Origin: Micromonospora violae
GTDB taxonomy: Bacteria; Actinomycetota; Actinomycetes; Mycobacteriales; Micromonosporaceae
Length of the DNA stretch: 64,000 bases
Direction: 5' to 3'
NCBI RefSeq assembly: GCF_004217135.1
Contig: NZ_SHKK01000001.1
Coordinates: 2,418,001 to 2,482,000, forward strand
This document shows, in pieces, positions 51,323 through 58,558 of the stretch (the first letter of the stretch is position 1; each line of letters begins with the position of its first letter). The notes below the pieces were generated by a model that was not told where the DNA came from, made no database searches, and saw only the letters and a program-made list of their open reading frames with translations. The translations under genes were made by a program, and so were the position numbers.

Positions 51323-53722
51323 GTGGACGTCGTCGGTTCGGACGAGCCCGGGCAGCGGCCGGCTCAGGTGAACCGTTCCGAGCTGTCCGGGCCGGCGGAG
51401 CTGGTCCAGGCCCGCGACGTGTACGGCGGTGTGCACTTCCACGGTGAGGCAGCTGCCCAGGAGCGACCGCAGCAACTCCCCGGTGACGTGCGCGGTTTCG
51501 TCAATCGGGTGGAGGAGCTGCGGACACTCAACCGGCTGTTGACCCAGGGGGATCAGAGCGTCGATGTCAGCTTGTCGGTGATCACCGGGACGGCCGGCGT
51601 CGGTAAGACCTCGGTCGCCCTGCGCTGGGCGCACAGCGTCCTGAGCAGGTTCCCTGACGGGCAGCTCTACGCCAACCTGCGCGGTTACGATCCGGGCGAG
51701 CCGGCGCAGCCGGATCAGATCCTCGACCGCTTCCTACGGGCTCTCGGTGTTCCGCCCTCGGCGGTGCCAGCGGATCTGGATGACCGGGCTGCGCTGTACC
51801 GCTCGCGCCTGGCCGGCCGGCGCGTACTGGTGCTGTTGGACAACGCCGCATCGGCCCGGCAGGTGCGCCCACTGCTGCCGGGCACGGGCCGTTGCCTTGC
51901 CGTGGTCACGAGTCGGAACATGCTCTCCGGGCTGACCACCCGCGACGGAGGCCGACGGCTGACGCTGCGAATCCTGGCCGAGGACGACGCCGTCACCCTG
52001 CTACGCGACGTCACCTCGCCCTATCGCAGCGGCGACGACCCCGCCGAGCTGACCGAGTTGGCGCGACTCTGCGCCCGGTTGCCGCTGGCGCTGCGTATCG
52101 CTGCCGAGCGGGCGGCGAGCCGCCCATTCATGCCCCTCGGCGAACTGATCGACAATCTACGAGACGAGTCGGCCCTGTGGGACGCACTCACCGCCGAGGA
52201 GGACGAGGAATCCGACGCGGTACGTGCGGTCTTCGCCTGGTCCTACCGCGCCCTGAACCCGACGTCCGCGCGCCTGTTCCGGCTGCTCGGGTTACACCCC
52301 GGCCCGGATCTCAGCGCCCCGGCCGCCGCCGCGCTGACCGGTGTGCGACTGTCCCAGGTACGGCAACCGCTCGACGCTCTGGTCAGCGCGCACCTGTTGG
52401 AACAGAGCTCTCCGGGACGCTACCAACTCCACGACCTCCTGCGCGCCTACGCGGTCGACCAGGTCCGGCACCTGGAGAGCGCGGAGGATCGGCAAGCCGC
52501 GCTGCGCCGGGAGTTGGACTGGTACCTGCACACCGCCGACGCCGCGCTGACCCGCACGCTGCCGTTCAACCGGACCGTGCCATTGGATCCGCCGGCCGAC
52601 GTCACGCCGCTCACCTTCGCGACGAACGCCGAGGCGGACGCCTGGTTCGGCGCCGAACGGGACAATTTGGTAGCGGCAACCCGCGCAGCCGGCGAGGCGG
52701 GCCTACCGCGGGTCGCCTGGCAACTGGCAGCGCTGCTGCGCAGCGTCTTCATGCATCAGAACGCCTTCGAAGACTGGTTCACCACCGCCCGGATCGGGCT
52801 GGCCGCAGCCCGCACGCTGGGCGACCGGCATGGCGAGGCGGAGGCGCTGGAAAGCCTCGGCAAGGCCCACTTCCAGGCTCGCCAGCTCAGCGAGGCCGCC
52901 GTGCAGCACCGGGCCGCTTTGGTCATTCGACAGGAGATCGGCGACGAGTACGGCACAGCCGTGTCGATCAACGCGCTCGGGCTGCTGGGCCTGCGCCACC
53001 GTCACCTCACCGAGGCGCTCAGCCACTTCGGCGAGAGCCTGGCGATCTTTGAGCGGCTCGGCAACCAGCGGTGGCGGGCACTACTGCTCAGCAACCTCGC
53101 CGAGACCCGCTACGAGCTGGGTGAGCTGACCGATGCCGCTGAGCTGCTGGATCGGGCACTCGTGGTGCAGCGGGAGATCGACGACCGCGGGCAGGAGGGC
53201 AACTCGCTCTTCTTCCTGAGCATGACCCTGCGGGAACTTGGCCGCACCGACGAGGCTCGTGCCGCGATCGAATCGGCCACTGCCATCGCCGAGGGGATGA
53301 GCCAGGTGTGGCTGGGGCACTGGCTGGTGGAGTACGCACGGGTGCTGCGCGCCTCCGGCCGGCCCGCTGAGGCGCTGGAGGCCGTGCACCGGGCGGCGAC
53401 GATTCAACGTCGGCTCGGTGACCGTAGCCGCGAGGCGATGGCGCTCGACGGCGCCGGTGAGGCCTACCGGGAACTGGGGCAGTCGGACGAGGCGATTGCC
53501 TTCCACCTGCGCGCGGCGGTGGTGCACCGGCAACTCGGGGACGACTGGCAACTCGCCCTGACGCTGGCCCATCTGGCTGCCGCGCTTGAAGATGCGGGCC
53601 GCCGCGAGGAGGCCGGACAGCACTGGCGGGAGGCACACTCACTGCTGGCCAGGTTCGACGACGCACGTGCTGCCGCGCTTCGCGAAGACGTCGCGACGTC
53701 GATATCGACCAGCATTGGGTGA
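51323..53722 (+). CDS. NB-ARC-TPR (STAND) receptor with N-terminal RHIM-like amyloid motif
   Basis: The protein is 799 residues from a GTG 5 bp after the DUF6879 stop. Residues 27-40 (LVQARDVYGGVHFH) are an amyloid-signalling motif matching the divergent small effector. NB-ARC (~60-400): P-loop ITGTAGVGKTS near 90, RVLVLLDNAAS, LPLALRIAAERAA, and the winged-helix RYQLHDLLRAYAVD. The C-terminal ~500-795 is a TPR array (QARQLSEAAVQHRAALVIRQEIGDEYGTAVSINALGLLGL and repeats). It resembles the ATPase half of AfsR regulators but lacks the SARP DNA-binding domain. It is expected to sense a trigger through TPRs, oligomerise and seed amyloid on the effector. Confidence 0.87.
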   Translation: MDVVGSDEPGQRPAQVNRSELSGPAELVQARDVYGGVHFHGEAAAQERPQQLPGDVRGFVNRVEELRTLNRLLTQGDQSVDVSLSVITGTAGVGKTSVALRWAHSVLSRFPDGQLYANLRGYDPGEPAQPDQILDRFLRALGVPPSAVPADLDDRAALYRSRLAGRRVLVLLDNAASARQVRPLLPGTGRCLAVVTSRNMLSGLTTRDGGRRLTLRILAEDDAVTLLRDVTSPYRSGDDPAELTELARLCARLPLALRIAAERAASRPFMPLGELIDNLRDESALWDALTAEEDEESDAVRAVFAWSYRALNPTSARLFRLLGLHPGPDLSAPAAAALTGVRLSQVRQPLDALVSAHLLEQSSPGRYQLHDLLRAYAVDQVRHLESAEDRQAALRRELDWYLHTADAALTRTLPFNRTVPLDPPADVTPLTFATNAEADAWFGAERDNLVAATRAAGEAGLPRVAWQLAALLRSVFMHQNAFEDWFTTARIGLAAARTLGDRHGEAEALESLGKAHFQARQLSEAAVQHRAALVIRQEIGDEYGTAVSINALGLLGLRHRHLTEALSHFGESLAIFERLGNQRWRALLLSNLAETRYELGELTDAAELLDRALVVQREIDDRGQEGNSLFFLSMTLRELGRTDEARAAIESATAIAEGMSQVWLGHWLVEYARVLRASGRPAEALEAVHRAATIQRRLGDRSREAMALDGAGEAYRELGQSDEAIAFHLRAAVVHRQLGDDWQLALTLAHLAAALEDAGRREEAGQHWREAHSLLARFDDARAAALREDVATSISTSIG

Positions 53723-53826
53723 GAGCCCTACGCCGCGTGCCTCTCGGCCTGGATGGCCGATGGGGTGCGGGGCGGTGCCCCGTTCGGTCCATAGACACTC
53801 CTGGTCCACGCTGGCAGGGTCCGATC

Positions 53827-54450
53827 ATGACGTTCCGGCTACCTGATGCGCTCCAGACATCCGATGACGCTGCCGCCGTCGCCTTGCTGAAGCGTTACTA
53901 CGGTGCTCCGTATCTCGGTCCCGGCTGTGCCGACGGTGCGTACTTCGACACCTGGGCAACCGATAGCGACCCCATGCGCTTCACGGCCGATGACCTGATT
54001 GCGATCAAGTTCCTCTCCGTCGAGGCACCGAAGACAGCGGTACGGGCGCTGCTACGTGACCGCTCGGGTGAGTTCTCGAAGCTGCTTGTAGACCTCGGCC
54101 CTGACCGTGAGCTGGCAAACGAGAACAAACTCCTCGGCGATACCTGGCCTGGCTGGCGGCTCATGGATGAGCTGCGTTCCATCCCGGGCGTCGGCACGAC
54201 CACCGCGTCGAAGCTACTGGCGCGGAAGCGGCCACGCCTGCGGCCCATCTGGGACACGGTGGTCGCTGCCGTGACCGACACGGTGCCGGCACAGTGGGAA
54301 CCCTTGCGCACGGCACTGCGGGCAAACGATTGCGCGTTGCATCGACGGCTACTGCGCCTACGCGACGCGGCCGAGCTGCCGACTGAGGTCAGCGCGTTGC
54401 GCATCCTCGACGTGATCGCGTGGCGTGAAGGTAAGGATCGCGGCCTGTAG
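53827..54450 (+). CDS. DUF6308-family protein with helix-hairpin-helix
   Basis: The 207-residue sequence matches the DUF6308 family of actinobacteria (RYYGAPYLGPGCADGAYFDTWATDSDPMRFTADDLIAIKFLSVEAP). A helix-hairpin-helix (LRSIPGVGTTTASKLLARKRPRLRPIWDTVV, ~121-151) is the usual fold for non-specific DNA contacts and resembles those of small glycosylase-like proteins. No catalytic residue can be named with confidence. It ends overlapping the next gene. Confidence 0.82.
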   Translation: MTFRLPDALQTSDDAAAVALLKRYYGAPYLGPGCADGAYFDTWATDSDPMRFTADDLIAIKFLSVEAPKTAVRALLRDRSGEFSKLLVDLGPDRELANENKLLGDTWPGWRLMDELRSIPGVGTTTASKLLARKRPRLRPIWDTVVAAVTDTVPAQWEPLRTALRANDCALHRRLLRLRDAAELPTEVSALRILDVIAWREGKDRGL

Positions 54451-55285
54451 GACGGAGTGCAAGGGCACGCACGGGCCGCCGAACTTCGTCCACGGGCAGC
54501 TCGCCCGAGCCGCCGTACAGGTGGAGGCGTTGTCGGTGGGCGGAAGCCATCCTCCGTCGCTGATGGTCGCCTCGCACCTCGCCCAGACCGGGATCACCGC
54601 TCATGTGCTCGATCCGCCCGGGGATGACGAGTTGTGGTCCGGTGACGACGAGGAACTGGACGGCCTGTTGAGCACCCCCGCCGAGGACCAGTTCTGGCGC
54701 CCGCGGACAGCCATTCCGCAAGAGCCCGAGGCGAGACAGACGCCTACCGGCGCGCTCTCCCCCGCCGATGAGTCTGTCGCCGAGCCGGACCTGCCCGACG
54801 AGCTGCCGCCGGGAGCGCCCCAGGTTTTCGACATACCCGAGCAGCAACGTGGCTGGTTCACCCAGATCCTGACCCGCGCCGTGGCGGCCACCGCCCTCCT
54901 CTTCGCCGGCGACAACGCCGCCGCCAGTAGCTATGCCACGCCGCGTCAGCGCGGAGTGGAGGATCCCGCTTTCCAGCCCGCGCTGTTCAGCCTCGACCCG
55001 GCATGGGCGACGAGCAGCGCCGCGACGTTCCCCCTTCCCAACGGGCTCTCCGCAGAGGGCACCCTGCACCGCGCACCCCTGGGCCGGGGCAGGGTGTTGG
55101 AGGTGTTCCGAGGCGTCGAAAGTCGCCTCTACCGTGAGCTGGCCGAGGGCCAGGTCGGCACCTACCTGAGGGGTGCACCGAGCTTCTTTCGTCGGCGAGC
55201 TGAGCTGCCGGACGACGGCAACGTGTACTCGTTCGGCCGAGATGGGACGGTCCTGGTCGTCCGGGTCATCGAGGGCAGCGGTTGA
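54425..55285 (+). CDS. Hypothetical acidic protein
   Basis: This 286-codon frame encodes an acidic, Pro-rich protein (DDELWSGDDEELDGLLSTPAEDQFW) with one moderately hydrophobic stretch (ILTRAVAATALLFAGDNAAASSYA) and a C-terminal strand-rich part ending in GNVYSFGRDGTVLVVRVIEGSG. No family is recognised. The start is doubtful: 54425 overlaps DUF6308 by 26 bp and has no clear ribosome site, and the real start may be further in, near 54540-54563. Codon composition favours this frame over the opposite strand. Confidence 0.5.
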   Translation: MKVRIAACRTECKGTHGPPNFVHGQLARAAVQVEALSVGGSHPPSLMVASHLAQTGITAHVLDPPGDDELWSGDDEELDGLLSTPAEDQFWRPRTAIPQEPEARQTPTGALSPADESVAEPDLPDELPPGAPQVFDIPEQQRGWFTQILTRAVAATALLFAGDNAAASSYATPRQRGVEDPAFQPALFSLDPAWATSSAATFPLPNGLSAEGTLHRAPLGRGRVLEVFRGVESRLYRELAEGQVGTYLRGAPSFFRRRAELPDDGNVYSFGRDGTVLVVRVIEGSG

Positions 55286-55310
55286 GGAGCCTCCTCTGGA
55301 TAATCGGCGG

Positions 55311-55619
55311 GTGACACGACAGACATCGCCCCCGGCGAGGGCTTCTCTGCTGCGGTGGAAGCTCGCAACGCCACTGATCGGCCTGAGCCTGCTGATGGTG
55401 GTGCCTGCGGTGTTCGGCACCGTGACCTGGTGGTCTTTCTTCGGGGTCGGCTACCGGGTGCTCAGTGTCGTCATCTGCCTCATCCTCACCGCGCAACTGG
55501 CGGTGGCGGTCTCCATCGGAGTCCGGCCGAGCAGGGACGTGCCCTGGACGAGGGTCGGGCTGGTCATTCTCAGCATGCTGGTTGCCTGCGGCCTGGCCCG
55601 GATCCGCCAGGAATTCTAA
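55311..55619 (+). CDS. Small membrane protein
   Basis: This 102-residue protein has three predicted membrane helices (LIGLSLLMVVPAVFGTVTWWSFF, VLSVVICLILTAQLAVAVSIG, VGLVILSMLVACGLARI) and a short positively charged N-terminus. It starts at GTG 55311, 25 bp after the previous gene. No family is recognised; the size and layout are those of many small actinobacterial integral membrane proteins. Confidence 0.65.
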   Translation: MTRQTSPPARASLLRWKLATPLIGLSLLMVVPAVFGTVTWWSFFGVGYRVLSVVICLILTAQLAVAVSIGVRPSRDVPWTRVGLVILSMLVACGLARIRQEF

Positions 55620-55639
55620 ACCGCACACCACACCATTCC

Positions 55640-55703
55640 ACCCCCGACAGTACGCCGATTAAGCACGCGTGGGAATTGCGCGTTCATGGCTGCTGTCGGG
55701 GGT
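55640..55703. repeat. Inverted repeat upstream of the second Scr1-type gene
   Basis: ACCCCCGACAG (55640-55650) is perfectly complementary to CTGTCGGGGGT (55693-55703) with a 42-nt loop. It lies after the small membrane-protein gene and 134 bp before the regulator. It could be a terminator for the former or a regulator site for the latter. Confidence 0.7.
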
Positions 55704-55836
55704 GTCTTGTATGGTCAGAGGCGTAGTGGCTCGGCGTGACAGCACCCAATGGAATTGATTCCCGGGCGCAACCGTCGCGCGTTTCACCGATGGCGTCCGG
55801 ATGTAACAAAATGCAACACGGAGAGGGCGGGAGCCG

Positions 55837-56718
55837 ATGGCCGACGACATGGGATCGACAGTGCCGCGACGGCAGCTCGGGCGAGCGCTGCGCGACCTAC
55901 GCACCGAGGCGCGGATGACGCTGGACGGCGCGTCCGAGGCGATGCAGTTCAGCCGACAAAAGCTGTGGCGCATCGAGACCGGCCTCGGCCCGGTCCGCTC
56001 CGTGGACGCCAAGGCCATGTGCGAGCTGTACGGGGCGACGCCTGACCTGACCGGCGCCCTCACCGCCCTGGCCAACGAGACCAAGGCCAAGGGCTGGTGG
56101 CACTCGTACGGCGATGCCGTCCCCGACTGGTTCGAGCTCTACGTCGGCCTGGAGTCCGCCGCTTCCTTCATCCGCCGCTTCGACGAAGCACTCATCCCCG
56201 GATTACTCCAGACGCGCGCCTACGCCACGGCGATTTACCAGCACCGCCACGAGGTGACGGAAGAGGAACGCCTACGTTTGGTTGAAGCACGACTGCAACG
56301 GCAGACCCTGCTCCATCGGCGACTGCCTCGGGCACCCAAACTCGAAGTGATCCTCGCCGAGGCAGCGCTGCTGCGCAGGGTTGGCGACACAGCAACCATG
56401 GCCGACCAACTCCGTCGTCTACGGGAGGTCGGGCAGATGCCCAACGTCTCGGTCCGAGTTCTCCCGCTGACCGCTGGGATCCACCGAGGCGCGGAGGCGG
56501 GGACCTTCGTCATCCTCGACTTCCCACCCGGCAACCGGACCATCCCCGAACCGCCGGTCGTCTATTGCGAGTCGTGGACCGGAGCCCTGTACCTGGACCG
56601 ACCCGAGGAGTACGCAGCCTACGAGCAGGTGTGGGCGAGCCTCGATGACTTGACGCTCGATGAGGCACAATCAAGGCAGCTCATCAATAAGATCATCGGA
56701 GAGGTCCACCATGGCTGA
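55837..56718 (+). CDS. Scr1-type XRE-family regulator (HTH + DUF5753), copy 2
   Basis: This 293-residue protein is closely similar to the regulator at 20037: HTH (RQLGRALRDLRTEARMTLDGASEAMQFSRQKLWRIETG), then KGWWHSYGDAVPDWFELYVGLESAASFIRRFDEALIPGLLQTRAYA and PNVSVRVLPLTAG. GAGAGGGCGGGAG precedes the ATG. It overlaps its DUF397 partner by 8 bp, exactly as in copy 1. Two related pairs 35 kb apart suggest duplication and divergence, with possible cross-talk. Confidence 0.92.
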   Translation: MADDMGSTVPRRQLGRALRDLRTEARMTLDGASEAMQFSRQKLWRIETGLGPVRSVDAKAMCELYGATPDLTGALTALANETKAKGWWHSYGDAVPDWFELYVGLESAASFIRRFDEALIPGLLQTRAYATAIYQHRHEVTEEERLRLVEARLQRQTLLHRRLPRAPKLEVILAEAALLRRVGDTATMADQLRRLREVGQMPNVSVRVLPLTAGIHRGAEAGTFVILDFPPGNRTIPEPPVVYCESWTGALYLDRPEEYAAYEQVWASLDDLTLDEAQSRQLINKIIGEVHHG

Positions 56719-56905
56719 TTTGACTGACGCCCAGTGGCGCAAGAGCACCCGCAGCGGCAGCAACGGCGGCGACTGCGTGGAGGTCGCCGACAACCTGCCC
56801 GGCCTCGTCGCGGTACGCGACAGCAAGGACCCGGCGGGACCAACCCTCACCTTCTCCCCCGCCGCCTGGACCAGCTTCGTCCGGGCCACCGAGTCAAAGC
56901 ACTGA
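56711..56905 (+). CDS. DUF397 protein, partner of Scr1-type regulator (copy 2)
   Basis: This 64-residue protein has the DUF397 pattern WRKSTRSGSNGGDCVEVADNLPGLVAVRDSKDPAGPTLTF. The ATG lies inside the end of the regulator gene. It is near-identical in its core to the copy at 20917. A strong hairpin follows. Confidence 0.92.
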   Translation: MADLTDAQWRKSTRSGSNGGDCVEVADNLPGLVAVRDSKDPAGPTLTFSPAAWTSFVRATESKH

Positions 56906-56917
56906 GCTGCACCTCAG

Positions 56918-56957
56918 ACGGGAGCGCAGCCGGCGGGCGAGCCGGACACGCTCCCGT
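56918..56957 (+). terminator. Hairpin terminator after the second DUF397 gene
   Basis: ACGGGAGCG (56918-56926) pairs with CGCTCCCGT (56949-56957), and an inner GCCGGC...GCCGG pairing extends the stem. It lies 12 bp past the DUF397 stop. From there to 57188 I see no gene; GC content falls sharply over this stretch. Confidence 0.75.
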
Positions 56958-57188
56958 TGCGCATTCGATCAGGAGGCAGCGTCCCCAACTACGGGCAGGG
57001 CCACGTCCTCAAACAACGACCACCGGGTCCGCCATGGCCCCCACGTTCGCCGCGCAGATCACGGTATTTCGGAGGTTCGGGTTGCGCAGGCGAACACCAC
57101 TGACGCTCATATTGAAAGGAAGAAAGGCAAATTTACGTAGGCCGTCAGACTGGACGGTAGCCAGCTTCAAGGAGTGGCAGGCGTCGAA

Positions 57189-58367
57189 TTATTCTGCGCC
57201 ATACTGACCTTCCCGATCCTGGGCAGATGGAACCTCGGCATCAGTCTCTGCACCATTTCTCTGCCGTGGCAGATGCTTATCCGAATCAGTGACCCACTCC
57301 CCGGACGCCTTGTCCTGGGGATCTTCGCCGAAGAAGTTGCGCCATCTATCAACGGAACTCAGCTCTCGCACGAGCTTTTTAACGTACGCTTTGGTGTATC
57401 CATAATCGCCGTGCAGGGCGTCATAAAAACAGTACTTCTCGTCAGTCCGTTCTGGGTGGTCTGAGCGCCCAACCGGCCGAACTTTCAACTCCTGCCACGC
57501 CCTGACGAAGTGTCCCATGTGAAAGACGAAGGGTACTTGCTCAGCTACCGCAAGGACTACCTGACGAGGCTTGAAGAGTTCGTGATTTACTACACTCCGC
57601 TTCTGCTCACGCACGACGACAAAACCCTTCCGACCCAGTTCCTCGACAACCGCCTTTTGCTCGTCCGTCATGTCGTCATAGCGCGTATACTGAATCGCCA
57701 GAGAGTCTGGATCCTTCGGAGCCAACTCATTGGTTACGCGCAACCGGAATTCGTACCGTGGGTCGTTAACAAGATCGCTCTTCAAGCCTGATTCATAATC
57801 GACCACGAATTTTCGAAGGGGTGCCGGTAGAGCCTTTCGTAGGCGGCGCAGAACAGTCTCACCAGCATCGGTAAAGCTACCCACGAAAAGAGGGAATCGA
57901 AGCATGGCGGCAAGGCTCACCGTCTCGCCAAACTGCCCCGCCAGTTCCTCCTCATAATTCAGAAGTAGCGCTTGCGCATATCCGCTCAGCGCGATCGCAA
58001 GAGATAGATCGGCCTTGCCAGCGTAACGATGCTCGATTTTATTGCGGAGACCAATGAAGAACTCGATATTTTTGCGGATTGGGTCATCGAAGAGCCACCG
58101 CTCGGCCACGCATCTTGCCAGCTCCCAGCGTTTTGGCTCGCCGTCGATACGCTCCAAGAGCCGCGGGTTACCTCGCTGCCGATAGCGGAAATCTACACCA
58201 TCTCGAGTGAACTCTGCGTGTAGTAAGTACAGCCAGGCAAGGTGCATGTGCACCACAAAGCCCTCAAAGGAACGTTCTTCTGCGGGATCGTTATAAAGTC
58301 GCACTGCGAGAGCGGCCTCGGCTCGCGAGGCCGTAATCATGGGCCAATGTCGTTGCGGACGTGGCAT
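57189..58367 (-). CDS. DUF3644-family protein with HEPN-type RNase motif
   Basis: This 392-residue protein has the family pattern of DUF3644: EAALAVRLYNDPAEERSFEGFVVHMHLAWLYLLHAEF, DDPIRKNIEFFIGLRNKIEHRYAG, YAQALLLNYEEEL. Arg108-x4-His113 (RNKIEH) is the R-x4-6-H catalytic motif of HEPN ribonucleases, common in abortive-infection and toxin systems. AGGA precedes the ATG. It sits directly downstream of the DNA methyltransferase on the same strand, 191 bp away, and shares the low GC of that gene's 3' third. Likely role: an RNase effector in a modification-linked defence module (inferred). Confidence 0.83.
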   Translation of the reverse strand: MPRPQRHWPMITASRAEAALAVRLYNDPAEERSFEGFVVHMHLAWLYLLHAEFTRDGVDFRYRQRGNPRLLERIDGEPKRWELARCVAERWLFDDPIRKNIEFFIGLRNKIEHRYAGKADLSLAIALSGYAQALLLNYEEELAGQFGETVSLAAMLRFPLFVGSFTDAGETVLRRLRKALPAPLRKFVVDYESGLKSDLVNDPRYEFRLRVTNELAPKDPDSLAIQYTRYDDMTDEQKAVVEELGRKGFVVVREQKRSVVNHELFKPRQVVLAVAEQVPFVFHMGHFVRAWQELKVRPVGRSDHPERTDEKYCFYDALHGDYGYTKAYVKKLVRELSSVDRWRNFFGEDPQDKASGEWVTDSDKHLPRQRNGAETDAEVPSAQDREGQYGAE

Positions 58368-58558
58368 TAGAATCCTGCCCCTGAGTACTGCCGAGCAAGA
58401 GAACTATACGTTCACTTACACGATCCAGCAGCGCAAGCCAACTTCATGTCTCCATACGAGCCATCCGCTAGCCACCCTAGACGAATCTGGCTCCTGTTTA
58501 AATCGGCCGAACAGCCGACGATCAACGCTCGGTGCATACCGTTGTCGTCAAGCGAGAG

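Noticed and set aside
51323..53722. AfsR/SARP pathway activator
   Set aside because: The NB-ARC and TPR parts match, but the N-terminal SARP DNA-binding domain is absent and replaced by a short amyloid-type motif.
54389..55420. 343-codon minus-strand frame opposite the hypothetical gene at 54425
   Set aside because: It would overlap the end of DUF6308 and two plus-strand genes, and its Gly/Arg-rich composition looks like shadow. The plus frame is more protein-like, though neither is certain.
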